Positions 38,940-48,763 of a stretch of DNA of 64,000 nucleotides are shown here, one piece after another; position 1 is the stretch's first letter, and each line of letters starts with the position of its first letter. The notes beneath the pieces are model-generated. The model was not told the origin of the DNA. It saw nothing but the letters and a program-made list of their open reading frames with translations, and did no database searches. The stretch comes from Methylocaldum sp. 14B (GTDB lineage Bacteria > Pseudomonadota > Gammaproteobacteria > Methylococcales > Methylococcaceae). The stretch spans positions 1 through 64,000 of the forward strand of contig NZ_MSCV01000002.1 of NCBI RefSeq assembly GCF_002005105.1, in the 5' to 3' direction. Made by a program: the position numbers and the translations under genes.

Positions 38940-40283
38940 ATGAAACTTCGCCTGGTCCAGCTCTGGGAGACGCTCCGCTCGAGCTACTGGTTCGTCCCCG
39001 CCTTGATGTCGGTTACGGCCGCGATCCTGGCGGTCTTGCTGTTTCTGGTCGATCAGGAGGCCCGCGAGCGATATCTGCCGTTTCTCTCCGATCTTTACGT
39101 GATGGACGCACCGGGGGCTCAAGCGATTTTGTCCACGTTGGCGTCCTCGGCGATCACGGTGGCGGGGGTGGTGTTTTCCATCGCCATGCTGGTGCTCTCC
39201 AACGCCTCGTCGCAATTCGGCCCGCGCCTGCTGCCGAACTTCATGCGGCAAGGGGGTACGCAGATCGTTTTCGGCGGGTTCATCGCGACCTTCATCTACG
39301 CCATTCTGGTGCTGACCCGAGTCCGTTCGACCGATGACGGGGCGGAAATTCCCCATCTTTCGGTCAGCGTCGCTCTGGTGCTCGGGGTGCTCAGTTTCGG
39401 GCTGCTGATCTATTTCATCCACCGGGTCGCCACATTCATACAGGCGCCGAACATCGTCGAGAATGTCGGCGCACGCTTGATCGAGACTTTCGGCAACTTG
39501 TTTCCGGAAGCTTCCGATCCCGGCGGGCGGAATAATCCCGCGGACGAGGAGCGGCAACTGCCGACCGATTTTGCGGAGCACGCCTCCGGCATTCCGGCGC
39601 CCGGCAACGGCTACCTGGACGCCATCGAACTGGAGCGGATTCGGGACATTGCCGAGCGGCACAATCTGCTCGTGCATCTGCTCAAACGGCCGGGCCAGTT
39701 CATCATCGAAGGCCATGTGCTGGCTTTGGCTTCGCCGCGCGAAGCGGTAACGGAGGCGATCGTCGAAGAGATCGGAGAATGCTTTCTTTTAGGACCTCAG
39801 CGCACGCTGATCCAGGATGCCGAGTTTGCCGTCGACCAGTTGGTGGAAGTGGCGGTCCGCGCTCTTTCGCCCGGCATCAACGATCCCTTCACCGCCGTCA
39901 ACTGTATCGATTGGCTGGGAGCGGCGCTGTCGTTTCTCGCCGGCCGGAAGCTGACTTCCCCGCTCTGCCGCGGTGCAGACGGGCGCATCTGCGTCGTGAC
40001 CGATCCTTACACCTACGAAGGCATCCTCGATGCAGCGTTCAATCAGTTGCGCCAGCACGCCAGGAAGAACGAGGCCGTGGCGATTCGCCTCCTGGACATG
40101 ATCGCCGTTCTGGCCGAGGCCGAACTGCCCGAGCCTTATCGTAACGCTCTGGCACGGCACGCGCGCTTGATCTATAAGGACACGCTGACCAATCTGCCGG
40201 ACGCCAGCGACCGCGCCGATCTGGAAGAACGCTATGGGAAAGTGCTGCAAACGCTTCCGGACTCCGGTTCGCAGGCGAACTGA
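38940..40283 (+). CDS. DUF2254 membrane protein
   Basis: A 447-residue predicted inner-membrane protein of the DUF2254 family. Four membrane helices lie in the first 170 residues (for instance ALMSVTAAILAVLLFLV and LVLGVLSFGLLIYFIH). They are followed by a large soluble region with the family-typical SPGINDPFTAVNCIDWLG. The function is unknown. The next gene, a gluconokinase, begins 75 bases later. Confidence 0.9.
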   Translation: MKLRLVQLWETLRSSYWFVPALMSVTAAILAVLLFLVDQEARERYLPFLSDLYVMDAPGAQAILSTLASSAITVAGVVFSIAMLVLSNASSQFGPRLLPNFMRQGGTQIVFGGFIATFIYAILVLTRVRSTDDGAEIPHLSVSVALVLGVLSFGLLIYFIHRVATFIQAPNIVENVGARLIETFGNLFPEASDPGGRNNPADEERQLPTDFAEHASGIPAPGNGYLDAIELERIRDIAERHNLLVHLLKRPGQFIIEGHVLALASPREAVTEAIVEEIGECFLLGPQRTLIQDAEFAVDQLVEVAVRALSPGINDPFTAVNCIDWLGAALSFLAGRKLTSPLCRGADGRICVVTDPYTYEGILDAAFNQLRQHARKNEAVAIRLLDMIAVLAEAELPEPYRNALARHARLIYKDTLTNLPDASDRADLEERYGKVLQTLPDSGSQAN

Positions 40284-40358
40284 GGCAAGAACGGTGGACT
40301 CCTTTACCGCTGGTTTCGTCGAGCCGTCGATGGCCATCGTGCTTCGTCAAGCGTAATA

Positions 40359-40883
40359 ATGGACCGTCCAATCGCCATCGTCGTACTCCTCGGAGTCTCG
40401 GGCTCCGGAAAATCGACCATCGGCCAGCGGCTCGCCGAGCGCCTGCGTTGGCCGTTCTTCGACGGGGACGATTTCCATCCCGTGCAAAACATCGAGAAAA
40501 TGGCGCGAGGCCAGCCTTTGACGGATGCCGACCGGGAACCCTGGCTCGACCGGCTCGCCGAGCTGATAGAAACGTCCATAGCGACTGGGCGTTCCGCCGT
40601 CATCGCCTGCTCCGCGCTGCGGCATTCCTACCGGAAGCGCCTCGCGCGAGGACACCGCGAAGTGGTCTTCGTGTATCTGAAAGGTTCTTTCGAACTCATC
40701 CGCGAACGACTCGCGCGCCGGCAGGAGCACTTCATGCCGCTAGACCTTCTTCCCAGCCAGTTCGCGGCACTCGAGGAACCCACCGACGCCATCACGATCG
40801 ATATTCGGCAAACGCCGGAAGCGATCGTGGAGACCATCGTCCGCCGTCTCGAAGACCGACTCACGGGGCTTTCCGCGGAATAA
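40359..40883 (+). CDS. gntK: gluconokinase
   Basis: ATP-dependent kinase that phosphorylates gluconate to 6-phosphogluconate. The 174-residue protein has the P-loop GVSGSGKST (about 11-19), the segment DGDDFHPVQNIEKMARGQPL for substrate binding, and RRQEHFMP near residue 124. No gluconate transporter or GntR regulator is adjacent. Confidence 0.9.
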   Translation: MDRPIAIVVLLGVSGSGKSTIGQRLAERLRWPFFDGDDFHPVQNIEKMARGQPLTDADREPWLDRLAELIETSIATGRSAVIACSALRHSYRKRLARGHREVVFVYLKGSFELIRERLARRQEHFMPLDLLPSQFAALEEPTDAITIDIRQTPEAIVETIVRRLEDRLTGLSAE

Positions 40884-40974
40884 GTAATTTGAACGGCCGG
40901 CGCGACTTGCCGTTCAATCGTCCCCTCCCTACAATCGAAACCTTGTCCAACATCCGGTTGTCAAGGAGAAGATC

Positions 40975-41310
40975 ATGCTGATGTTGTCGGTTGCGGTTTT
41001 TACTTTGGTGGCGTTCATGGGGGCGGGCATGGGAATCGACGCCTTCAAGGGAAGGGGCAGTTCCCGGTTGTACGCCCTGATACACGGCGGCTTGGCGTTG
41101 CTGGGATCGACTCTGGTGATCATGGTTGCCCTGAAAGGCGACACCCGGCTCTACGTGATTATCGGCCTGGCGCTGGTCATTATCGCCGCCGGACTGTACA
41201 TTTCGTTTCAACGGGCCAAAGGCATTCAGCCTAGGGCCTTGATTCTGCTGCACGGCGGAACCGCCGCCACTTGCTACGGACTGCTTGCCTATTACGCACT
41301 GCGGACTTGA
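40975..41310 (+). CDS. small four-helix membrane protein
   Basis: A 111-residue protein with four predicted membrane helices (about residues 2-22, 34-52, 58-77 and 88-108) separated by short polar turns. The ribosome site AAGGAG is strong. I recognise no family and there is no obvious charged or metal-binding site. Confidence 0.75.
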   Translation: MLMLSVAVFTLVAFMGAGMGIDAFKGRGSSRLYALIHGGLALLGSTLVIMVALKGDTRLYVIIGLALVIIAAGLYISFQRAKGIQPRALILLHGGTAATCYGLLAYYALRT

Positions 41311-41400
41311 TCCGGGCAGTCGGCACAGCGAATTCCGGGGTGCCGACGCAGCCTCCCGCCCATTTATTCTTCGGATCTCGGGTTAAAATACCCCCAAACC

Positions 41401-42549
41401 ATGCTTTCGACACCCCCGCTCAGCCTTTACATCCACGTGCCTTGGTGCGTAAGAAAATGTCCTTATTGCGACTTCAATTCGCACGCGGCAGACACCACTC
41501 TGCCCGAACACGAATACGCGAAGGCGCTGCTCGACGATCTCGAACAACAAACGCCTTCCGTCGCGGGGCGACGGGTGGAAACGATATTCATCGGCGGCGG
41601 CACCCCCAGCCTTTTTAGTCCGGCCGCGATCCGCGCTCTTTTGGAGGGGATTCGGTTACGGCTCGACATAGCGGCTGATGCCGAGGTCACCATGGAAGCC
41701 AACCCCGGCACTGCGGAGATCGCCAAATTCCAGGGTTTTCGCGAGGCCGGGGTGAACCGCTTGTCGATCGGCATCCAGAGCTTTCATGACACGCATCTGA
41801 AAAAACTGGGCCGCATCCACGATAGCCGAGAGGCGCGGCTCGCCGCCGAAATCGCGCACTCAGCGGGATTCGAGAACTTCAATCTGGACCTGATGTTCGG
41901 GCTGCCGAACCAAACCGTGGACGAGGCGCTGACGGACATTCGAACCGCGGTGGGCCTGAACCCGACCCATATCTCGTTCTATCAGCTCACCCTGGAACCC
42001 AACACCGTGTTCCACAAGTACCCGCCACGCCTGCCGGAGGACGATCGCATCTGGGCCATGCAGCAAAGCTGTCAGGCGCTTTTGGCGGATCATGGCTATC
42101 GCCAGTACGAGGTATCCGCCTATGCTCGGGAAGGGTACCGCTGCCGGCACAATCTCAATTATTGGCGTTTCGGAGATTACTTGGGCATCGGCGCGGGCGC
42201 TCACGGCAAGATTACGAACGCGGCGGAGCAATCCATAATGCGGACCTGGAAGATCAAACACCCGCAGCATTATCTCGAGTTCGCCGGCCGACCGGATCGG
42301 CAGGGCGGGCGGGCCGCGGTCCCGAGGGAAGACCTGCCGTTCGAATTTCTGATGAATCACCTCCGCCTCCGGGAAGGTTTCGCCGAAGCGGCGTTCGGCA
42401 AATACACCGGGTTACCCTTGGCTGCCCTGGAACCGGAACTTTCCGACTGCATCGCCGCCGAATTAGTCGAACGGCGCGACGGTGCCATTCGCTGCACCGA
42501 CACCGGCTGGAATTTCCTGGATAATGTGTTGCAGCGTTTTCTGAATTAA
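41401..42549 (+). CDS. hemW: HemW, radical SAM heme chaperone-like protein
   Basis: A 382-residue radical SAM protein of the HemW group, related to oxygen-independent coproporphyrinogen oxidase but thought to carry heme to respiratory enzymes. The cluster motif WCVRKCPYCDFNSH has cysteines spaced CxxxCxxC. It lacks the extra N-terminal cysteine segment of HemN. The GGGTPSLF and EANPGT segments are typical. The Bat operon starts 12 bases downstream, so transcription may continue into it. Confidence 0.92.
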   Translation: MLSTPPLSLYIHVPWCVRKCPYCDFNSHAADTTLPEHEYAKALLDDLEQQTPSVAGRRVETIFIGGGTPSLFSPAAIRALLEGIRLRLDIAADAEVTMEANPGTAEIAKFQGFREAGVNRLSIGIQSFHDTHLKKLGRIHDSREARLAAEIAHSAGFENFNLDLMFGLPNQTVDEALTDIRTAVGLNPTHISFYQLTLEPNTVFHKYPPRLPEDDRIWAMQQSCQALLADHGYRQYEVSAYAREGYRCRHNLNYWRFGDYLGIGAGAHGKITNAAEQSIMRTWKIKHPQHYLEFAGRPDRQGGRAAVPREDLPFEFLMNHLRLREGFAEAAFGKYTGLPLAALEPELSDCIAAELVERRDGAIRCTDTGWNFLDNVLQRFLN

Positions 42550-42561
42550 CCCTTTACCTCC

Positions 42562-43512
42562 ATGCCCACCCCATCATCCGGAAGCTCGGTGGCGACGACG
42601 AAGCCCGACAACTCGCTGGTCCGGCCGACGCTCGAGGATTTGATCCGGCTCAGCCAGCCCGCGGCGGGATTGACGCTGGCCCGGCCGACCGTACGCGCCT
42701 TGCAGAGCGGGCAGTATCTCTCGGCTTTCAAGGGGCGCGGCATGGAGTTCGACGAAACGCGGCTCTACGCCCAGGGCGACGATGTCCGCAACCTGGACTG
42801 GCGCGTCACGGCGCGCACCGGCAAGCCGCATACCAAGCTTTTCCGCGAAGAGCGCGAAAGGCCGGTTTTTCTGACGGTGGACTACCGATCGGCGATGTTC
42901 TTCGCAACCCGTGGCATGTTCAAATCGGCGATGGCGGCCAGGCTCTCGGCGCTCATCGCCTGGAGCGCCCGAAGGCATGGCGATCGCGTCGGCGGACAGA
43001 TTTTCTCCGAGGCGGAAAGCATCGAGCTCAAACCTGAGCACGGCCACCGTGCGGTGTTGAGACTCCTCAAAATGCTGGTCGACCAAGCGTCCCCCCGAAG
43101 CGACGACACGCCGGAGACTGCCTTGCAAGACGCACTGATTCGTCTGCCGCGCCACGCGCGACCGGGCAGCCTGGTGTTCGTGTTCAGCGATTTCCGGCAT
43201 CTGACCGCCGCCGGCGAGGCGAGCCTGAGCCGGTTGTCCCGCCACTGCGATCTGGTGCTGGTGTTCATCTTCGATCCGTTGGAGCAACGCCTGCCTCTGG
43301 GACCTCACCGGTTCAGCAACGGCCGCCGCGATGTTTTGCTGAATGCCGATGCGCGGACCGCCGACGTCTATGAACATTCGTTCCGGGTCCGCGAGGAACG
43401 GCTGCGCGAGCTGGCCCGCCGGCACGGCATACGCTTGGTTGCCTGCCGCACCACGGACGAGCCTTTTTTCGTTTTGCAGCAGAGCAGCCGCCCGTCGCTT
43501 TTCCACGCCTGA
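42562..43512 (+). CDS. DUF58 protein of Bat operon
   Basis: A 316-residue DUF58 protein (von Willebrand-like fold without a full metal site), first gene of the aerotolerance-type Bat operon. The family pattern GRGMEFDETRLYAQGDDVRN is clear, with DWRVTARTGKPHTKLFRE after it. Its stop is 2 bases before the DUF4381 start. The normal partner, a MoxR AAA+ ATPase, is not the preceding gene. Confidence 0.9.
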   Translation: MPTPSSGSSVATTKPDNSLVRPTLEDLIRLSQPAAGLTLARPTVRALQSGQYLSAFKGRGMEFDETRLYAQGDDVRNLDWRVTARTGKPHTKLFREERERPVFLTVDYRSAMFFATRGMFKSAMAARLSALIAWSARRHGDRVGGQIFSEAESIELKPEHGHRAVLRLLKMLVDQASPRSDDTPETALQDALIRLPRHARPGSLVFVFSDFRHLTAAGEASLSRLSRHCDLVLVFIFDPLEQRLPLGPHRFSNGRRDVLLNADARTADVYEHSFRVREERLRELARRHGIRLVACRTTDEPFFVLQQSSRPSLFHA

Positions 43513-43514
43513 TC

Positions 43515-44024
43515 ATGGAAACCTTGCCGCTACGCGATATTCATCTGCCGGACCCGATAAGCTGGTGGCCGCCCGCGATCGGCTGGTGGATCGTATCGGT
43601 CGCGGCGGTTTTGCTGATCGCGACTGCGGTATGGCTTATTCGCCGCTGGCGGCAGGTCACGGTGGCGAAGCTCGCCTTGCGGGAGCTGGACGCGCTGCAA
43701 AAGGATTCGACGCTGGGCATGACCGAAAAATTGAGAAGACTGTCCATCCTGCTGCGCCGGGCCGGTTTGAGCGCCTACCCTCGAGAAGATGTGGCGGGGC
43801 TGACCGGCGAGGACTGGCTCGAATGGCTGGACCGGCCGCTCGGAACGCCCCGCTTTTCTCGGGGTGTCGGCCGGGCGCTGCTGGATGCGCCCTACCGGCC
43901 GGTGGGCGATGCGGATATGGATCGCCTGATCGCGCTTTGCCGCGACTGGCTTAAAGCCCTGCCTCGAACCGTCGTGCCGCTTCGGAAAAATTCCGCTCCT
44001 CAGCAGGCCGCCACCGAACCATGA
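43515..44024 (+). CDS. DUF4381 membrane protein of Bat operon
   Basis: A 169-residue protein with a single membrane helix (about residues 24-43, WWIVSVAAVLLIATAVWLI) and a cytoplasmic helical domain (about 55-150). DUF4381 genes sit at this place in Bat operons of gammaproteobacteria. Its end overlaps the following VWA gene by 4 bases. Confidence 0.85.
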   Translation: METLPLRDIHLPDPISWWPPAIGWWIVSVAAVLLIATAVWLIRRWRQVTVAKLALRELDALQKDSTLGMTEKLRRLSILLRRAGLSAYPREDVAGLTGEDWLEWLDRPLGTPRFSRGVGRALLDAPYRPVGDADMDRLIALCRDWLKALPRTVVPLRKNSAPQQAATEP

Positions 44025-45001
44025 TCGAATTCGCCTGGATCTGGGTCTTTCTGGTTTTGCCCTTGCCCTGGCTGATGCGCCGCTGGCTGCCCGCCGCGCC
44101 GGAGCCGGGCGGCGCGGCGCTGCGGACGCCGTTTCTCGAGGAATTCGATAGCCTTCCGTCAAGCCAGGGCGTAACGAAAACCAAGCCGCATGCCATTTGG
44201 ATCGCCGTCGCCGGCTGGGTGTTGCTGGTCAGCGCCGCGGCCCGCCCGCAGTGGCTCGGCGAGCCTATCGAGCAGGCGGTCAGCGGCCGCGATCTGATGC
44301 TGGCGGTCGATCTTTCCGGCAGTATGGAAATCGAGGACTTCTTCCTCCATGGCCGGGCAGTGGATCGCCTCACCGCAACCCAATGGGTGGCTGGCCAGTT
44401 CATCGAACGGCGCGTGGGCGACCGCATCGGGCTGATCCTGTTCGGCGAGCAGGCCTACCTGCAAGCCCCGTTGACCTTCGACCGCACCACGGTGCACATC
44501 CTGCTGGACGAAGCGGTCATCGGACTCGCCGGCGACAAGACCGCCATCGGCGACGCCATCGGCCTCGCCGCCAAGCGCCTTAGGGACAATCCCGCCGAAC
44601 AGCGGGTTCTGATACTGCTCAGCGACGGGGCCAACACCGCCGGCGCGGTTTCCCCCCTGCAAGCGGCCGAAGTCGCGGCGCGCGAGAAGCTAAAAATCTA
44701 TACCATAGGCGTCGGGGCCGATCAGATGATCGTCAACGATCTTTTCGGCACGCGGCGCGTGAATCCGTCCCAGGACCTCGACGAGGAAGCCATGAACGCC
44801 ATCGCCGAAAAAACCGGCGGTCGCTACTTCCGGGCGCGGGATACCAACGAATTGGAGAATATTTACGCACTGTTGGACGAACTGGAGCCGGTGGAACGGA
44901 CAAAGCATTTTTACCGGCCGCGGACCGAGCTCTATCACTGGCCCCTGGCCGCCGCGCTGCTATTGGCGGCTGCGTTGGCGGTAACCAAATTGCGAGAATG
45001 A
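44021..45001 (+). CDS. BatA-like VWA membrane protein
   Basis: A 326-residue von Willebrand A protein with N-terminal and C-terminal membrane helices (about 1-20, 60-75 and 305-322). The metal-ion-dependent adhesion site begins DLSGSMEIEDF and continues with the Thr in DKTAIGDAIG and Asp in LSDGANTAG, a complete set. The second VWA gene begins 62 bases later. Confidence 0.9.
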   Translation: MIEFAWIWVFLVLPLPWLMRRWLPAAPEPGGAALRTPFLEEFDSLPSSQGVTKTKPHAIWIAVAGWVLLVSAAARPQWLGEPIEQAVSGRDLMLAVDLSGSMEIEDFFLHGRAVDRLTATQWVAGQFIERRVGDRIGLILFGEQAYLQAPLTFDRTTVHILLDEAVIGLAGDKTAIGDAIGLAAKRLRDNPAEQRVLILLSDGANTAGAVSPLQAAEVAAREKLKIYTIGVGADQMIVNDLFGTRRVNPSQDLDEEAMNAIAEKTGGRYFRARDTNELENIYALLDELEPVERTKHFYRPRTELYHWPLAAALLLAAALAVTKLRE

Positions 45002-45063
45002 CTGCTTGGGCCGGAGATGATGGGCTACGACGCTGAATCCATGAATCGCGACAACGATTGCCG

Positions 45064-46941
45064 ATGAACGAGTTTCATTTCTTGAGGCCCTGGTGGCTTT
45101 TGGCCGTCCTCCCGCTCGCGGCGATACTTTGGGGGTTGTACCGGCGGCGCCGGAGCACCGGAGACTGGAAAGGCATCTGCGATGATGCGCTGCTGCCCCA
45201 CGTACTCATCGGCGGGGACGGCCGAGCGAGCCGCCATCCGCTGTTCGCCGCGGCCTTGGGCGGCATCGTCGCCATCATGGCTTTGGCGGGGCCGGTTTGG
45301 GAGCGTCTGCCCGCACCGGCTTTTCGCAATATCGCGGCCGTGGTCATCGTACTCGACCTTTCTTCGGCCATGGAGGCGGTCGATCTCAAGCCGACCCGTC
45401 TGGAGCGTGCCCGCTACAAGATTGCCGATATCCTGAAGACGCGCAAGGACGGTCAAACCGCTTTGGTCGTCTATGCCGGCGATGCGTTCACCGTCACGCC
45501 GCTGACCGACGATGCGGCCACCATCGCCGCGCAACTCTTCGCCCTAAACTCCGGCCTGATGCCCGTACAGGGAACTCGCATCGATCTTGCGCTGGAATCC
45601 GCTGCGCGGCTCTTGAGGCAAGCCGGCCTGCGGTCCGGCGATATCCTGCTGGTCACCGCCGGAGAACGGGCGGCGGAGGCCGAGGAGGCAGCGCACCGGC
45701 TGAAAACCGAGGGTTATCGCATTTCCGTGCTGGGCGTCGGCACCGAGGAGGGCGCGCCGGTTCCCATGCCCGAAGGCGGATTCTTGAAGGACGATACCGG
45801 CAATATCGTGGTTCCGCGGCTCGATACCGACGCGCTGCGGAAGCTGGCCCGAGCCGGGGGCGGCATCTATCGGAATCTCACCGCCACTGCGGGCGATCTC
45901 GATGCGCTATTGGGATTTTTCGAACAGCATGCCGCCGCCGATACGCAGAACGAAAAGACCCTGAACGTGGACCAATGGAAGGAACAGGGTGTCTGGCTGC
46001 TGCTGGCCCTACTGCCGCTCGCGGCCTTGTCGTTCCGGCGCGGATGGCTCGCCGCCTGGCTGTTGGTTCTGGCAGCCCCGGTTCCGAACGATGCCCAGGC
46101 GCTGGACTGGCATAACCTGTGGCAAAGGCCCGACCAACAGGCTCGGCAAGCCTTTCAAGCCGAGAATTACGATGAAGCGGCGAAAAAATTTCAAAATTCC
46201 GAATGGAAAGCGGTCGCCCAGTACAAGGCCGGACGCTATGAGGACGCGGCCAAACTCTTAGAGGAGTCGCATTCGGCGACCGGCCATTATAATCGCGGCA
46301 ACGCCCTGGCCCGGCAGGGACGTTACAACGAGGCCATCAAGGCTTACCAGAAAGCCCTGGAGCTGGATCCTGGCCATGCGGACGCCCACTACAACAAGGA
46401 ACTCGTCGAAAAAGCCCTGGAACAGCAGAAGAAGCAGCACGAAGAACAGCAGAAAAGTCAGAAGGATTCGGGCTCGGAATCCGAATCCAAGTCTTCGCAA
46501 TCGCCGCAAGGGCCATCGGACGGTCAGGATCGAAAAAACGAAGAGGAAAAACCACACGAACAAGCGGGCAAGGAACAGGACGCCCAGCCGCGGGACGATG
46601 GCTCGAACGGTGAAAACAATTCGCCCGAAAGCGCCGACGCCGCCTCCGGATCGGAAAGCAAGGCGCAAGATCGGCCGGATAAGAATGGCGAAAAAACGCC
46701 CGACGACGGGTCCGACCCGCAACAGACCGCCGGCCAAGCACAGGATAGACGGCCCGACGAAAGCGGTGAGCGGGAAGCCGCTGCGGCAACAGCGGAAACG
46801 GGTAAGACAGATGAAACCCGCCAGGCCGAGGAGCAATGGCTGCGGCGTATCCCGGACGATCCCGGCGGCCTTCTAAAACGCAAGTTTTATTACCAGTACC
46901 GTCAACGACAAAGGACTCAAGGCGCGGAGCCTAGACCATGA
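45064..46941 (+). CDS. BatB/BatC-like VWA and TPR protein
   Basis: A 625-residue protein combining a VWA domain with tetratricopeptides, the arrangement of BatB and BatC fused. The ATG at 45064 is preferred over an in-frame TTG two codons earlier. The VWA domain (about 85-285) has DLSSAMEAVDLKP, so the last Ser of the DxSxS metal motif is Ala. A membrane helix lies near 300-330 and again near 335-345. TPRs cover about 355-460, and the last 150 residues are a charged, low-complexity tail rich in Glu, Gln, Lys and Ser. It overlaps the BatD gene by 4 bases. Confidence 0.88.
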   Translation: MNEFHFLRPWWLLAVLPLAAILWGLYRRRRSTGDWKGICDDALLPHVLIGGDGRASRHPLFAAALGGIVAIMALAGPVWERLPAPAFRNIAAVVIVLDLSSAMEAVDLKPTRLERARYKIADILKTRKDGQTALVVYAGDAFTVTPLTDDAATIAAQLFALNSGLMPVQGTRIDLALESAARLLRQAGLRSGDILLVTAGERAAEAEEAAHRLKTEGYRISVLGVGTEEGAPVPMPEGGFLKDDTGNIVVPRLDTDALRKLARAGGGIYRNLTATAGDLDALLGFFEQHAAADTQNEKTLNVDQWKEQGVWLLLALLPLAALSFRRGWLAAWLLVLAAPVPNDAQALDWHNLWQRPDQQARQAFQAENYDEAAKKFQNSEWKAVAQYKAGRYEDAAKLLEESHSATGHYNRGNALARQGRYNEAIKAYQKALELDPGHADAHYNKELVEKALEQQKKQHEEQQKSQKDSGSESESKSSQSPQGPSDGQDRKNEEEKPHEQAGKEQDAQPRDDGSNGENNSPESADAASGSESKAQDRPDKNGEKTPDDGSDPQQTAGQAQDRRPDESGEREAAAATAETGKTDETRQAEEQWLRRIPDDPGGLLKRKFYYQYRQRQRTQGAEPRP

Positions 46942-48752
46942 GCGAACTCTTTTATTTATATTCGTGTTTTCTCTGGGCGCATCGCTCTGACCCAAGGTTG
47001 AACCCGGATTCCAATCGGGTGTTATCCGTTCTGCGCCGATTGATTCGCCTATGGCCCTTGATCTTTCTGTTCCATGCGGGAAGCGCTTCGGCCGCGGCGA
47101 TCAGCGTGACCGCCGACCGCGACCCGGTACCGGTGAGCGAATCCTTCACGCTCATCTTTTCGGCGGAAAAAACGCCGGACGACGATCCGGACTTCGCGCC
47201 ACTGGAAAAGGATTTCCATGTCCTCGGTCAATCGCAAAGCAGCCAGATTTCGCTCATCAACGGCCGTTTCAGCAAGCGGACGGAATGGCAAGTCACGGTC
47301 ATGGCGAAACGGACGGGCACGCTGACCGTCCCGCCCATCGCCTTCGGAACCGACCGATCCCAACCCTTGACTCTCCAGGTCGCCGGATCGCCCCCGCCAT
47401 TGGCGGGTGGCAACGGCGAGGATTTTTTCCTGGAAGTCGAGGCCGAACCGAAGAATCCCTATGTCCAGGCCCAGGTGATCTACACGGTTCGAGTGTTGAG
47501 CCGCGTCCATTTCAGCGCTGCAAATCTCAGCGAGCCTTCGGCCGAGGATGCCTTGATTCAAAGGCTGGGCGACGACCGGCGCTATACCACCCATCGCAGC
47601 GGCCTCCAGTACACGGCAATTGAACGTAAGTATGCGATTTTTCCGCAGAAGAGCGGGACTCTCCTTTTGGAACCGTTGACGCTCGAAGCCCGAAGCGCGG
47701 CCGGCGGGCGATCCCTCTTCAATCAGTTTTTCAATCACTCGACTCACATTTTGCGCGCGCATTCGGATTCGGTGAGATTGGACGTCCGGCCGATTCCGGC
47801 GGCTTTTTCCGGCAAACACTGGCTGCCGGCGGAACACCTGGAAATCGACGATTCCTGGTCGCAGAATGCCCCTCAAACCACGATTGGCGAACCGATCACC
47901 CGGACCATCACCGTGCGGGCCGATGGAACGACGGTCGGCCTGTTGCCCGAGTTGGAGCCGCAAGCCTCTCGACGATCCCCGGCGGACATCAAGCGTTACC
48001 CGGATCAACCGCTGCTGAACGAGGAAAAACTGACGACCGGACTGGCCAGCGTCCGGCAGGAAAAAATCGCCCTGATTCCCGCGCGTTCCGGAACCTACCG
48101 GATTCCGCCGATCGAAATCCCCTGGTGGAACACCAAGACCGAGCGGATGGAGGCCGCGCGGGTTCCCGAGCGCACCCTGACCGTGCTGCCGGGAGCCCAA
48201 TCGCCGGAATCCACCCCACCCGCTTTGCCCACGACACGTTCGGGATCGTCCGCCGCTCCGGCACGACCGGAATCTTCGCTGCCGAGCGAGGCGCTACCTG
48301 CAGTTCCTGCAAGCGGGCTCTGGTTTTGGCTGGCTCTGTTATTCGGGCTGGGCTGGATTGGAACCGCCGCGGCCTGGTGGCTCAGCGGCAGGCCCCGGAA
48401 AACGCCGATCCCGCAGTCATACGACGACGGTCGGTCCGAGCGCTCGGCCGCAAACGCCTTGAGAATAGCCTGCCGGAAGAACGACCCCGCCGCGGCGCGG
48501 CAGGCTCTCTTGGATTGGGCGAGACAGCGTTGGCCTTCGGCTCGCGTTATGGGTTTGGAGGACCTGGAGCGGCGTTGCAAAGGCGAATTGGGTCGTGAAA
48601 TCGAGCGGCTGAACCGCACACTTTACCGACACCCGGAACCCGGTTGGCAAGGGCAGGCCCTTTGGGCGGCTTTTCGATCCGACCCGATGATCTCGTCCAA
48701 GGCGGGCAAACCGTCCGTAGCCGCGGATCTGGAGCCGTTGTACAAGCTCTAG
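46938..48752 (+). CDS. batD: BatD family protein
   Basis: A 604-residue exported protein with beta-sandwich domains and a C-terminal membrane anchor (about residues 455-480), typical of BatD (oxygen-tolerance protein). The signal peptide is preceded by an odd 27-residue N-terminus. A GTG at 47019 would start directly at the signal (VLSVLRRLIRLWPLIFLF), but the ATG at 46938 overlaps the upstream stop in the usual ATGA manner, so the true start is open. Domain pattern: VTADRDPVPVSESFTL near 53, then repeats of Ig-like strands. Confidence 0.85.
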   Translation: MSELFYLYSCFLWAHRSDPRLNPDSNRVLSVLRRLIRLWPLIFLFHAGSASAAAISVTADRDPVPVSESFTLIFSAEKTPDDDPDFAPLEKDFHVLGQSQSSQISLINGRFSKRTEWQVTVMAKRTGTLTVPPIAFGTDRSQPLTLQVAGSPPPLAGGNGEDFFLEVEAEPKNPYVQAQVIYTVRVLSRVHFSAANLSEPSAEDALIQRLGDDRRYTTHRSGLQYTAIERKYAIFPQKSGTLLLEPLTLEARSAAGGRSLFNQFFNHSTHILRAHSDSVRLDVRPIPAAFSGKHWLPAEHLEIDDSWSQNAPQTTIGEPITRTITVRADGTTVGLLPELEPQASRRSPADIKRYPDQPLLNEEKLTTGLASVRQEKIALIPARSGTYRIPPIEIPWWNTKTERMEAARVPERTLTVLPGAQSPESTPPALPTTRSGSSAAPARPESSLPSEALPAVPASGLWFWLALLFGLGWIGTAAAWWLSGRPRKTPIPQSYDDGRSERSAANALRIACRKNDPAAARQALLDWARQRWPSARVMGLEDLERRCKGELGREIERLNRTLYRHPEPGWQGQALWAAFRSDPMISSKAGKPSVAADLEPLYKL

Positions 48753-48763
48753 GCCGTGAGTGA

